Below the pieces are notes generated by a model that made no database searches, had not been told where the DNA came from, and was given only the letters and a program-made list of their open reading frames with translations. This document shows positions 1 through 11,677 of a DNA stretch of 64,000 nucleotides, in pieces. Numbering within the stretch: the stretch's first letter is position 1; each line of letters begins with the position of its first letter. Source of the DNA: Diphasiastrum complanatum (lineage: Eukaryota; Streptophyta; Lycopodiopsida; Lycopodiales; Lycopodiaceae); NCBI GenBank assembly GCA_029204225.1, contig CM055095.1, forward strand, positions 62,601,910 to 62,665,909, written 5' to 3'. A program made the position numbers and the translations under genes.

Positions 1-1109
1 CCCACATTGATCACAAAGATCATTGAAGTCAGTAGACTTGTACTCACCTCCACTATCTGATCTTAGAACTTTGATCTTCCTACCCGTTTGATTTTTGACC
101 AATGCTTTGAAGCTCTTGAAAGTGGCAAGCGCATCCGATTTCTTGTTCAAGAAGTAAATCCACATCTTGTGTGACATATCATCAATGAAGGTCATGAAAT
201 AGAAGGCTTTACCTAAGGACATAGTCCTCATAGGCCTGGATAGATCTGTGTGGATCAAATCCAGGATGTTCTTTGCTCTTAAAACACCACCTTTGTTGAA
301 TTTCTCTTGATGTTGCTTCCCATACACACATGATTCGCAAATCGTCTTCAAGTGGTCTTCCATCATAGGCAATCCTCTCACCATTTCCAATTTCCTCATC
401 AAGCTAAGGCTTCTTAGGTTCACATGACCAAGCCTTTTATGCCACAGTTCAATTTGCGATGGAATGGACGAGATAAGTCCATGTTGCCCCTTGATTGTAG
501 CATTCAACCTGTACAATTTAGTGTTGGGCTCCCTTATACCATCCGCAATGACTTTAAACTTTTGGCCTTCACAAAGCAACGATCATGGACAAATTCTACT
601 TTTAACTTTTGATCACCAACATAAAGTAAATTTTTCTTCAAACCTAGTACATAAAATACCTCCTTGATCGTCCTACTTTTGCCATCAGGTAGTTGGATTG
701 AAACGGTGCCTATCCCCTTGATCTTGCACACATCACCATTTGCTTGTGAAACAGACATTCCATTATCCAACTCTCTCAAGCTGCTGAATAATCTTGGTTA
801 CCTATCATGTGTCTTGTGGCTCCTGAGTCAATGTACCATGCTTGATCATCTTGATTAGATGACAATGCTGATATGAAGATGCTAGAGTTGGTTGCTCCTC
901 CTACATCAAGATTCCTATGAGCTCATCAAAGGTTGGCAATCTTTCTCTTGATGCTATCTCACTCACAAACATCTGATAAGGTTCTACAATGCCACACCAT
1001 GCATTGTGCACCAGCTCAACATCACATATGCGCTCACCAATAGAATGCAGTTCATCCGTCATTGTCCTGATTCTGGTCATGTACGTGTGAATGTCCTTCA
1101 GTTTGAAGG
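1..1109 (-). pseudogene. Ty1/copia gag-protease-integrase fragment
   Basis: Read on the minus strand this is the middle of a copia polyprotein. From about 1109 downward come a gag C-terminal stretch, the protease motif WYIDSGATRHM near 830, the GAG-pre-integrase zinc finger (LWHKRLGH near 440, CESC near 330) and the start of the integrase core with the catalytic SDSGGEY near 50. The element runs off the left edge of the window. Reading frames shift near 790 and 545, and there is at least one stop, so it is a dead copy. The junction with the plus-strand gypsy leader lies near 1110. The class is certain from the motif order; the lineage is not determined. Confidence 0.9.
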
Positions 1110-1112
1110 GCG

Positions 1113-1934
1113 AAGATTAATTCCTAGTAGATTTTCAAAAACATCAGAAAAACCACCAAAAAACACCAAAAATTATTAAAACCCTAAACAATACAGAAAA
1201 AGAACCTTTGCCCAGTTCCCTATGCTTAGATGTGATTCAGATCTATCTACTGCCAGGTCAACGAAGAATAATACCAAAAATAGAAAGGTTTCCAGAGGAT
1301 CAATTGTCATATTTTTGCCAAAAAAGTCACTTTTTTGCAAAATTACCAGTATTACTCTTGATCCTTTGCGAGAACCTTTGCCAAGTTTCCAAAATATTCT
1401 ATTTATAATAAACTACTATCTTTGAGTTCGGCAAAGATTCATCTTGATCAGATCACAAAAAATCTTGATTTTTACCCTCGCTAGATTACAAAAACTGTGT
1501 TTTCTTGTGTCAGAACCTTCGTTCGATTGTCCATAATTTTATCTGTGTTAGACCTTCCATCTGAGAAGTCGACAAAGATTATTTTCCAAGAAATTGCCAG
1601 AAAAGTGTTCAGAGAGTTTTTATCCCAAACTAGCATTGTTGAACCTTCGCCGAGGCAACCTTCGCCTAGAGAACCTTCGCCAGACCTATTTTTAGTTTCT
1701 GATTTTTCAGATCAAGTCTCTGTCAAAATTTGGATCAAATCTGATATATTTTGAATTAGTCTCTGAGAGATTTATCATTTTTGAGAAGTATCGATTGATC
1801 AAATTTTGGGTACTTTTTCATCATATAGAATCAGATTCTTGAAAAGTGGAATAGAGCTAGCAAATCTAATCTGAGATAGTTTTTTGGAAAAATCTATATC
1901 CAATCACATTATCGATTTGATCTAAGTTTGTAAG
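1113..1934 (+). other. Gypsy element leader (untranslated)
   Basis: This AT-rich sequence leads into the gag start at 1935. It shares many blocks, from about 1410 onward, with 50190-50702, which also precedes a gag start. It contains a recurring short motif, CCTTCGCC and variants, clustered at 1640-1685 and seen again at 5090-5280. No 5' LTR or clear primer-binding site is visible before it, so the left end of the element has been lost. Confidence 0.6.
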
Positions 1935-3300
1935 ATGGCTACTCCTGGAGGTGCTCCACATGTTGTCAATCCAATTATTGTTAGAAGAGCACCCTGATTG
2001 GATCTACCCAAATATAATGGATTAACAGATTCAGTTAGATTTCTTCATATCTATGCTGAATCCTGTGAGATCTATGGTGAGATCTATCCTCAAGATGAAC
2101 TTAAGCTGTTTCATATGGCCTTAACAGGCGCAGCACAAGATTGGTACTACAACCAAGATGAAACTGAGCGTACAGATTGGGAGGTTGTTAAACGAGCCCT
2201 TATCACACAGTTCAAGCCGCGAAAGTTTATGGAAGACCCTTTCCTACTTTTAAGTAAAATTAAAATGGAAAAGCGGAAAATGGTTCGAGATTATATCGAA
2301 AGGGTAAAATGTCTTAGATCTGAATGTGAGTTTGAGCTAATTAATGAAAATGCCATGATTATGTGGTTTTTGTCAAGTCTACCTAAACGGATCAGACGTG
2401 AACTGAAACGCCATAATGAGTACACACTTTTGCAAAATGCGATGGACGATGCAATTCGGGAGGAAGATGAAGATTCAGATGATGAGCCGAATGTTAGCAT
2501 GTTGCCTTATACAGCAAGGCAGACTACTACAACATCCACCACTATTGCATCAACGAATGCCAATGCTACTGCATAAATGATGCTCAATGAGTTCGAGAAA
2601 CTTGGGAAAACCCAGCAGAAACAGATGGAAAAGGTGCAGTTGCAATTTGATGAGAAGATCAAAGCATTGGAAAATTTCCACGGAGAAGCGAACAAGGAAC
2701 CTGAGAAGTTTGCAAAGACTTTTCCTACTAGGGTAAATGTCTGGTGTTCTATTTGTACAGGAAATCACACAGTGAACGAGTGTCCTCAATTGAAAAAATG
2801 AATGGAAATCAGTGTTTGTCATCTGTGTAATTCACCTGACCATGAGACTGCCTTTTGCAACTTCAACCCTAGGATAATTCAGCAAGGGTATGCCAAGATG
2901 GGATATCGGATCCATAGTATGGAGGCAATCCAGCAGCAAGACTATGACAATCTACTCTTGGATACCCGGATCGTCTAGCTTTGCCTGCCCCACCAAAACA
3001 TTCCGCTCCTCCTGCCAATTTGATGGAACCAGAACCTTACAAAAGTGCTAAGATATGGAGCTATGGTAATGATTAGGAAGGTGGATCTTCTAAACAATAT
3101 GCCATTTATGCTGCCGCTCAACAACAAGCCTCAAGAAACTGGGCCAGAGCACCACTTGGATGCTTGCATGTGGAGAAAATCACAGAGTTGCAGAATGCCC
3201 AAATAAAGGAAAATTTGTATCATTCTATCGTGACTATGGATATGGGCATTGCTATAAAGACTGTCTAGCAAGACCGAAGCCACCACCAGCTATAGCAAGA
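1935..3300 (+). pseudogene. Ty3/gypsy gag (decayed)
   Basis: The frame opening at 1935 encodes a retrotransposon gag core with the typical LDLPKYNG and DWYYNQDETERTDWE segments. A TGA at 1995 replaces the CGT arginine codon found in the sister copy at 50760, which shows it is a mutation. The same frame continues through stops at about 2574 and 2799. It then shows two CCHC zinc knuckles: CSICTGNHTVNEC near 2745 and CHLCNSPDHETAFC near 2815. A third, damaged knuckle lies near 3160 after frame changes. Gag would form the particle and bind RNA. This copy cannot make a full protein. Confidence 0.88.
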
Positions 3301-3304
3301 TGGT

Positions 3305-4725
3305 TATTATTATTGACTGAATTTTCGAATTGTGGTCAGAAAGGAGAATCAACATTATCTAGCCGATCACATTTCGCGAATTGAATCCACACCAGTTAAT
3401 ACTGAAGTGAATGATGAACTGCCAGATGCTGCGTTGTTCTATGTTGAAGCAGTGCTTGAGTGGGCGGCATATATTGTTGAGTACTTGATGCTAGGACAAC
3501 CGAATCACTTTTTGACAAAAGTACAAAAAAGACAATTGATTCATAAGGCTCAACCTTATCAATTAATTGTAGGACAATTGTATCGTCGTGGATCAGATAA
3601 TATTTTACGAAGATGTGTTTTACCGCATGAAGTACTAGATCTAATCATGTTTTCACATGATGGCATGGGCGGAGGACACTTCTCTACAGATATTACTGTT
3701 CGCAAACTTTTGCAATCCGGTTGTTGGTGGCCTACGCTTCATAAGGACACAGAAAATTTTATTCAGACATGTGATGTCTACCAGCGAGCACGACGGCCTA
3801 CTCGCCAGAATTATGAACCCTTACATCCAGTTTTATCGCAAGCACCATTTGAAAAATGGGGACTGGATTATATTGGTCCTATTCATCCCGCTGCTCAAGG
3901 ATCTCAGGCCCGCTACATTATCGTCGCAACTGATTATATGACCAGGTGGGTTGAAGCCAAAGCTGTCAAAGTGGCTATTGCGAAATCTACGACCAAGTTT
4001 CTATATAAAAATATTATAATCAGGTTTGGATGTCCGATTGAAATTGTCAGTGATCGGGGTACACACTTTGTTAATCAAACGATAAAGTGTTTACTAGAAG
4101 ATTTTTTTTACACAGATTTAGTACTCCCTATTATCCTAGAGGGAATGGCCAAGCTGAATCTTCCAATAAGATTCTCTGCACCATTATTACAAAGACAGTT
4201 GAAGCGAGTCGCTCTGATTGGGAACATAAACTATATGCATCATTATGGGCATTCAGAACCGCTTACAAAAATAGTACAAATCAAACACCTTTTCAACTGG
4301 TTTATGGTCAAGATGCTGTTATGCCAATTGAATTTTTAATCCCATCTTTATGCATAGCAGCAACGGAACGATTAAATGATGATCAGTCTTTACAACTTCG
4401 TCACGAAGCATTGCACAAATTATGTGAAACCCGATTGATGGCAGTTCATGCCTTAGCAGCAGAGAAAGCCCGCCACAAGGCATGGCACGATCGTCGATTG
4501 CACAAGAAAGATCTGGAAGCAGGAGATCTTGCATTGATGTACAAAACCAAGCTGATCCAAGGTAAGTTGAAGTTTACTGGGGAAGGCCCGTATAAAGTGA
4601 AGGAAATCTTGAACTATGGTGCAGTAATTCTTGAGCACTTGGATGGAAAACAATTTGATACTCTGGTAAATGACAACCGATTATGCAAGTTTCGGCAGCT
4701 TGTTCCACCAGTTCAGCAAGCCTGA
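3305..4725 (+). pseudogene. Ty3/gypsy pol remnant: zinc finger and integrase only
   Basis: Translation gives the short linker that normally follows RNase H (ADHISRIES near 3365), then the H2C2 zinc finger (GGGHFSTD to CDVYQRA, about 3665-3790). The integrase core follows, with DYIGPI near 3866, SDRGTHF near 4050 and NGQAES near 4160 as the three catalytic acidic positions. A frameshift near 4090-4110 moves the E segment into another frame, which then stays open to 4725 and ends like a gypsy integrase C-terminus. Protease, reverse transcriptase and RNase H are missing: the gag zinc-knuckle region joins this linker within a few tens of bases at about 3290-3310. It is an internally deleted element. 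Confidence 0.88.
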
Positions 4726-5540
4726 TCTCAATATATTTTTCATGTGTTTTTATTTTTTGTTTTCAGTAATTAATTTGCTGACTTTTTTTTTTTTTTTGGA
4801 AAAAGACAGTTAAAAATAAATAAATAAAAATAAGAAAAGACTGATGAGCAAAAGTCAAGAAGTCATCAGCATAAGGAAAAGGAAGCACATTATTTTTTTA
4901 TGAAAAATGATTTAGAAAAACACATGTTTTGGGTAGATTTGGCCAATATAGTCTCAGATACCTTCGTTGAGCTCTCAGACTGTACATCCACCCTTGATTT
5001 ATCTAAATTGAGGTGGGCAAAGGTTTCTGACAAGAGCAAATTCAATTTTTGAGTCAGACAAATGTTCAGTGATATGCCATTTTGAGAACCTTCGCCGAGC
5101 ATCATAATGTCATTATGAACCTTTGTCGACCTGCTAGTTGATCTTAAAATGTCAAAATTAGGTTGTCCATAGGTTCAGATTGTGAAAAAAAATATTTATG
5201 ACAGTACTTGGACGAAGGACCCTCCTGGGCAAAGGTTCATCCTTCGCCAGCCCTGGAAAACGTTCGCCTGATAGGTTCAGATCCCTAGAAACCTTCGTCG
5301 AGATTTTTATAGCTTATTTTTACAGTACTGTACATGCCTGCAAATTTTTGTTCAGAACTGCCCAACTACTATTCAGTGTAATGGACCCACCAAATTCACC
5401 TATAAGTTGACTGAATTTGATTCATTCCTCACTTGTGCTAACAAAGCTCTTGCAAATTTTTCTTAGGACCAAAGCCTTCTAAATTTTCTGCATTGCCTTC
5501 TGATACACACTCACGCGGTTATAATTCCTTTCTGATCATC
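4726..5540 (+). other. Noncoding spacer inside gypsy element
   Basis: There is no credible coding sequence between the integrase stop and the next frame. The stretch is AT-rich and includes several CCTTCGCC/GGCGAAGG-like motifs at about 5085-5285, matching those in the leader. It probably belongs to the same element. Confidence 0.5.
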
Positions 5541-7467
5541 ATGTCGTCTACTGATACTTCCTAGTCTCCGCGCTATACTATCCATCGTGATGTCCCATCT
5601 GCAACGAACATCGTGATTCTTCCTAGCACAAGCATGGTCACTCAGTGGATGACCCTTGCGGAGCCTCTACTTACTGCAATGGGTATTCATGAGAGAGCCT
5701 TTTTGGGATGCATCAATATGGATTTCATCACTCTTGCCTTCAGTACGTGGAAGGAAGAGAAATCCAAGTTTTATATCACCTTCCAAGGAGCCACACACAA
5801 GGCGCGTGTCACTGAGGCCGCACCTGCAGCTATCGAAATCTCATCCGGTACGCAAGCCTCACCCAATCACAAGCATGCCAAACAAGCCATCAAGCCATAC
5901 ATCGACCTCACCAACGATCTGCACTAGACTAATGATGGCTATCTTCTGGAAGCCATCACTGAGCCTTCCATCCATGCCACTACCCAGTTGTTGAATCATT
6001 TCTTGATGGTTGGCAACCTCAGGAAAGACCGCATCACATCTCACATCCTTCACAGGATAGTGGAGTCCCACATAAAGTTGGCCAAAGCCCCTCTTGGACC
6101 AGATAACTAGTTCAAGACTGTTTCTGGTGAGCTCAAGCGAGCTATTAAGGCCAATACAGAGCAGCAGTTTGCCGCTGGTTCTCATAGTCATTGTCGTCCA
6201 CGCAGCGAGATCGTAGTTCCTAACTCGCCTTCCGCGTCATGACAACGTACTAGGCATACCTCATCAGCTGCACTTCCACCCCCTGCTACTGTTCGCACTG
6301 AATTTTCCATTCCCCTTGCCTTTGATGCTTCTCTCGCCTCTGCTCCCATACAAGGACAGTTTGTGACCATTGGGCCTACCATTCCCATCATGGCTGCCTA
6401 GGCTGCCTCACCCCCGCACACCGAAGCAACCTCACCCAACACATAGTTCTTCATGGATATGTACAAAAGAGACCATCAACGCATATGAAAAAGCCGTCGC
6501 CCAAGTGTTGGAAGTCGGACCACAAATCCTCGTCCTGGTCATGCCGCAATTCTCTCCTTCGCGCCAAGAAGCTATACAGATGGATATAGGGGTTGATTCG
6601 AGCATGGACTAGGGGGGAGCTCCAGATCTAGCAAATCAACTGCCAACTATACCGGCAGTACAAGTGGGTCCATCCTCATCAAGGACAAGCCATTTATTCA
6701 GAAGGCCCATCAGCGTCGAGGACCAGATCCAGACCTTCTTAAAGCAGCATCCACATGAGTCCTTGCGTGGTGGATGGGTTCTCAAATTTAAGACCTCTGA
6801 GATTGAGGCCGGCAAAGAATTGGACAAAATACCTGCACTGGGAGAGCAGCCGACATGGAGAATCACAGTTTTTGAGAAAACTCCGGAATCGATTAGAAGT
6901 TACGTCGCTAGCCCTCACCAATTGCGGGTAGATCCTTATTACGTGCCAATGCCGCGAAGACAAAAATGGAAAGATTTGGGATTGGCTATGGATAAAATCA
7001 CCATCCATACGCCCAACTGGCCAATCATCCACCAGTCTTATAGCTGGAATATTTCAGTGGACTTCCACCGGGCCTTACAAGCATATCAGAGAGAGTATGT
7101 CCACTCTCCGGATCTAACGGTGCGACAATCGCCAATGTTTGCAAAAGATCTAACTCTGTTGGCGTCAGTGGCAACCAAATGGGATGATTGCCTTCCTACC
7201 CTGGCATTCGATCCAAATAAGCCGATGATCTCAGAGCAAATCAAAGATCAGCTACCGATTGCTCGACTGTATTTCTGTGCGGCTATGATGGGAGGCTCTT
7301 GGGAATATCTCTTCACCTCATGGACAACTTCCAAGTGGATTGCCGGAGCCCACCGTTGTTTTCTGCCGCATAATTTGGATTTCGATACTGCATGCATTGA
7401 CTTTATGGAGAAGGGGCAGTATCATTTAATTAAAATTTGGCGCGAAGCCAATAAAAGTCCCCAATAA
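5541..7467 (+). pseudogene. Extra ORF between gypsy pol and 3' LTR, unrecognised
   Basis: A sense-strand frame can be followed from an ATG at about 5541 to 6440, and in another frame from about 6440 to the stop at 7467. It carries in-frame stops near 5562, 5926, 6110, 6241 and 6402, and one near 6612. The last 267 codons (6664-7467) are intact. This part is rich in Trp, His and Pro (GGWVLKFKTSE, HTPNWPIIHQSYSWN, SWEYLFTSWTTSKW). No hydrophobic membrane segment is seen, so it does not look like an envelope protein. Its place, after integrase and before the polypurine tract, matches the additional ORFs of some Tat/Athila-type elements. No known domain is recognised. Confidence 0.6.
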
Positions 7468-7504
7468 CTGCATATTGCAGGTGTCATGGGACCGCCACCA
7501 GTTT

Positions 7505-8160
7505 TGGTGGGGGATACTGTTGGAGGGTTTGCGGATCCCAAGGCAGCCCTAACCCTAGTTAATAAGTGAGAGGGATTTGGCACCCTGCGTGTGTAAGTCC
7601 AACCCAATGATCACATAGTTATTTGATTAATTAGAATGTTAATAAAAGGACTTTGGGCCTTTTTGCGGGACTTTTAATGTCGCAGGGCCTAAATGTCAAG
7701 TTAGTGAATGAAATTGGGTTTCCCTCCAATTTTAATGGTTCCCACACTTTTTTAAATTTGAATAAAAAGAGAGGCAAGACTGGACCAATAGGATTCAGAG
7801 GCCAGGGTCCTCCTCTCTACTATAAAAAGGGACCAACTCGAGTTGTTCCTGATGTTCATTTCCTCATTTCAATAAAGCAGATTGGTTCTCTTTAGAAATG
7901 GATTGATGAATGTCCTTGCTCTTCCTCTCTTTTCCTCCATTTCTCATGCTTTCGTTGGTATTTGCTAATTGTTGGATTTGATCATTATTGGAATTGCTAT
8001 TTCTTATGCTTTTTGTGAGAGAGAAAATGAGAGAGAGAAGAGTAAATTTCTATCATTGTTGTGGATTTAGGGTTAATGGAAATAGGGTTAATGGATGTAG
8101 TGTTAATGCTTAGTGTTAATGGATGTTAGTGTTAGATCCTCCATTCATGTTGAAATCTGA
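7505..8160 (+). repeat. Polypurine tract and 3' LTR of the gypsy element
   Basis: A purine-rich tract (GGTGGGGGATA, about 7507-7516) is followed at 7518 by a TGTTGG start typical of an LTR. Inside are a TATA-like box (TATAAAAAG at 7821) and AATAAA near 7871, the order expected for U3-R. The right end is not certain; AT-rich TTAATG repeats at about 8070-8140 lie near it. There is no second LTR in the window to measure it against. Confidence 0.6.
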
Positions 8161-8169
8161 ACTATACTA

Positions 8170-9158
8170 TCGCTCTCATGGGAACTAACTCCGTCTCTTT
8201 GATGCTAGATTGACTAGATCTTGGATTCAAGTTAGGCAAGGAAAGAAACTCACTACAACTCTACCAATCTTGCCAATGTAGAAAAACCAACATCTACTTT
8301 ATGAAAGAGATGCAAACTCAATAAGAACCTGATCAAACATCAAACATAAGATATCATGAAGTTGCTACCCATACAAAAATAGTAAGTTATTTTATTTCAC
8401 ACATGTGGATCCGAAAATAGCATAGAATAAGCAATCTACACACAAGATTGCAAGATATCACCAATGGATAGATGAACCCAAGAGAACTCATTTATAAGCA
8501 TGAAGTGAGATATGAGAGAGAGAATGTGTCTCTTCCCACGAGTGTACAGCTATATATAACATAATTATGACTCATTAATGAGGTTGGTTTCCCTCCATAA
8601 CAAAAACCCTAGCATTAATGTGGACTAGATTCAAATGTCTCCACATTTAAATTGAAGCTTCTAAAACTTTTGTACTGCACTTTCCCAAACTTTCAAAAAG
8701 TGTTTATTCAAATGATTTTAGACTAATATAACTTTGAAAAGTCAAACTCTAAGTCTAATATGAAAATTGGCCTCAAGTGCCAAATATACAAATATGACCA
8801 AAATAGCAAAACTACTTGAAATTTATCACAGGAACTGGGCGTGAGAAGGCTTTGACTATTCGAAGTTGAGTGTGTCACTACCAATAGTCAATAAAGTCGA
8901 GATAGTTGTTTGACAGTCCTCAAAGACGGTTGAGTCAACAAGTCGGACTCCCTAATAGGTCGCAATCGGGCTTTCCTGATAGCCAGCCAACTCCGACAAG
9001 TCGAGTAACTTTGACAAGTCAGAGTGCCACTCTCTTGCATGTCTTCGTTAATAGAGTATTTCTGCAAACTATGCGACAATGCATGTAAAACTGCAACAGT
9101 ATGAATGGAACTAGATTAACATGGGATTTAGGAGAGTAGAGGAATAAATCCAACATTT
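8170..9158. repeat. LTR-like fragment related to 48070-48720
   Basis: The stretch at about 8265-8640 shares long blocks, in the same order, with 48090-48720: the text about TTGCCAATGTAGAAAAA, CTCAATAAGAAC, ACACAAGATTGCAAGATATC and CCCAAGAGAACTCAT. It is a diverged copy of that copia-type LTR. From 8640 to 9158 I see only AT-rich sequence with short CGACAAGTCGGAGT-like direct repeats near 8930-9030, and no gene. Confidence 0.55.
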
Positions 9159-9780
9159 TGTGAAATTTTAAGATCTAATGATGATTGGATTTAGGCCAAT
9201 AGCAATTGCACAACAAATCACTTGTCAAATTGGTAGACAATTTCTACAAAAATCACCAGTTTCATCAAGATCACTCTACCAAAATGAAATAGAATCAAAG
9301 CTATTCAAGAAATATTTACTAGATCTGATCATATTCTCTATAAACAAGCCATACAACAAGAATAATGCATTTAATTTTTTCCTCCGATAGAGATTGAACA
9401 AGCGTACAACAAATATTCTACACAAATGTAGAAAAGAACCAAAGATGAGATGACAATATTGTCTCCAAAGCTTCCAAATGTGAAATACCATGGTTATGCT
9501 ATCTAGCATAGAGCCTGTTTTTTATAGCTAAGAGTGATAACTCTCTCTCCTCTTTGTAGATGGTTTTGACCTAGCTTATAAAAAACTTGACCTAAACTAG
9601 TCATAGTGGCCAAATTTGCCCAAGTAAAGCTAAAATGGACTTTTGTGTGGGAAAGTGACTAAATGAACTTAGAACCAACTTAAAAATGGTCAAGTCCACT
9701 GGTTTTACACGTGTGAAATAACCATTTGACCTCATTTAAGCTCAAATTGCCAAACTAACTAGGAAGCTACATTTTTCACA
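9159..9780 (-). repeat. Copia 3' LTR (minus-strand element)
   Basis: The block begins TGTGAAAT at 9159 and ends TTTTTCACA at 9780. It is followed by CTCCCTCTTCAA, which on the minus strand is a polypurine tract. It therefore sits where the 3' LTR of the adjacent minus-strand RNase H should be. It contains ACACGTGT at 9707. The right end is well placed; the left end is a best guess from the TG start. Confidence 0.55.
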
Positions 9781-9789
9781 CTCCCTCTT

Positions 9790-10140
9790 CAACTAGTTTT
9801 AGCATAGATTTAGAACATAATCCAAGATGTGATCTATGCTTTATAAATGGGTCCTTTTCCAATGATTTGGTAAAGATATCAACCACACATTCCTTCATGT
9901 TGAAGCTCCACCTCCTTTGCTAATACTTGATCCCTCACAAAATGGTGTGCAACCTCAATGTGCTTGCTCCTTACATGAAAAACCGGATTGCTAGCCAAAA
10001 TTTGAGCTGAAAGGTTGTCACAAAATATAATTTGAGTCTTTTTATAATCTAGCAAGTGAAGATTCAACAACATCATTTTGATCCATAACATTTCCTTGGT
10101 GCAAGTAGTCAATGCTTTGTACTCGGCCTCAGTGGAAGAT
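9790..10140 (-). pseudogene. Ty1/copia RNase H, C-terminal part
   Basis: On the minus strand the translation runs through SSTEAEYKALT, the RNase H segment IIFCDNLSAQ and VFHVRSKHIEVAHHF, all typical of copia RNase H. It joins the LTR at 9159-9780 through a short linker. At about 10140 it stops abruptly and is joined to a plus-strand gypsy protease. Only the last third of the polyprotein is left. Confidence 0.88.
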
Positions 10141-10520
10141 AGTGAGATAGAGATTCTTTATCTGAAGAAGAATCACCGCATAATCAGGCGGACCATGGAT
10201 AGTAGAACTGATCTATTAGAAGGGATCAGGAAGTTGAGTTATTGGGCATATCTTTAAATGCTTTCAATGGATCTCATTCAAATGAAATCTTTCATGTTCA
10301 AGCAATGAAAGGAAAGTGTTTTGTCTAATAGATGGTGGTAGTACACACAATTTCTTTAATAGTCAGTCGTTTCAAAGTTGTGGCTTAGCATCTTTAGATT
10401 CTTCTAATAAAATGAAAGTTTAGATTGTAAACAGACTAACCATTCATTGTAATAACATCACTCATATAATTAATTTGCAAATCAAAGATTGTGGTAAAAA
10501 TAAAAATCATAAACATCCAT
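10141..10520 (+). pseudogene. Ty3/gypsy aspartic protease fragment
   Basis: In the plus frame, past a few stops, the text reads ELLGISLNAFNGSH, then IFHVQAMKGKCFV and LIDGGSTHNFFNSQSF at about 10320-10370. This matches the gypsy pattern of gag C-terminus followed by the protease active site, with the usual DSG changed to DGG. It is not part of the neighbouring copia piece, which lies on the other strand. It is a short orphan fragment. Confidence 0.75.
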
Positions 10521-11584
10521 TTATGCCATATGATCTTTGGCTAGCATGGATAACACATCTAGCATCATTAAAATGTAGAAATCATGCATCTACTACACAT
10601 AGAAGATGTAAACTCAATAAGAACTTGTCAAAAACACTTATGTTAGTTAATTTACTATTTCACTTTATACTACAGCCGTACAACAACAGAGTTCACACAT
10701 GGGAACTCATACACATAAGAAAAATAACATTCTATACACAAGAACCCACTATATCATCACAAATATGCAAAAATGGATGTAAAACCCTAAAGAGATATCT
10801 TCCATAAGAATGAATGAGAGAAGAATGAGAGATATGAATTTCTCCCATGCTTGTAGCCTATTTATAACATCCTCTTGCCCTATTTGGATGCTCTTACACA
10901 AGCTTATCTACTTATGGAAGTTTCTAGACCTCTTCCAAACCCTAGATCTAACATGACTAGATTCAATGCATCTCTGCTAACCAATTAGAGTAGGTCCAAA
11001 GTCGATCTTATCAACTTGCCTAAGCTGTCGAAAATAGTAAATCCACTATTCTTAGGCCTTAATAGCTTTATAAAGTCTATCTCTAAGTTGAAATGCATGT
11101 TGGCCTCAAAATTGCCAAATAAACTCAATTGTTATGATGTCCCTTGCCTATGGATGTTATAAATTTTCACTTGACCCTACTACCTTACCTCAATCCATAA
11201 ACATCCCACCAACTATAATTCACATCTTACTCTATTATGCACTTTTGTTTTTTAATACGAGAGAAAAAGATGTGCGATTAGAATACGTTTACCACTTGGA
11301 GAGTCTATTTCTTCACTTTTCTAACACATACTCGATATTTAGCCTATGAGACATGTTATCATGGTCAACATTCTACTCAAGTGCTTTCCTCCTCTCCTTT
11401 TACTAGTGTCACCATCAATTCAACCATATCCACAAAGCCTCGAATGCTATATGTAAATGAGACTTCCACTAGTCCACTTTTTTGTATCAACTTTTGCCGA
11501 ATTCATAGTATTTTGGTGCTTGTCAAATGCTCCGCAGCCGCTTTCTACCCAAAATTAGCCCGATTTTTTATGTAAAAAATTTGG
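10521..11584. other. LTR-like and anonymous repeat sequence
   Basis: Around 10580-10880 there is text similar in layout to the LTR family at 8265 and 48090 (AAGATGTAAACTCAATAAGAACTTG, a GAATGAGAGAGA run and TATTTATAACATCC). It is probably another diverged LTR. From 10880 to 11584 I see no gene or repeat that I can name. Confidence 0.35.
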
Positions 11585-11677
11585 CTAACATAGAACGACC
11601 TTCATCTTGAACTTCCAGAGATGGTAGTTCTCTCCATCGAGCTTGTCAATTAGAGAGGAACTAGAAGTAGAATCCAT
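11585..11677 (-). pseudogene. Ty1/copia gag N-terminus
   Basis: A minus-strand ATG at 11677 opens a 30-codon frame starting MDSTSSSS and continuing IDKLDGENYHLWKFKMK. This is the standard N-terminus of copia gag. It ends at a TAG (11587-11585), after which the homology is lost. It lies just inside the primer-binding site and LTR to its right, as expected for a minus-strand element. Confidence 0.85.

Noticed and set aside
5198-5410. 70-codon frame starting at 5198
   Set aside because: It overlaps the CCTTCGCC-rich noncoding spacer of the gypsy element and has no supporting motif.
6664-7467. Envelope-like gene of an endogenous retrovirus type
   Set aside because: The intact 267-codon part has no signal peptide, membrane span or cysteine pattern that would support an envelope protein.
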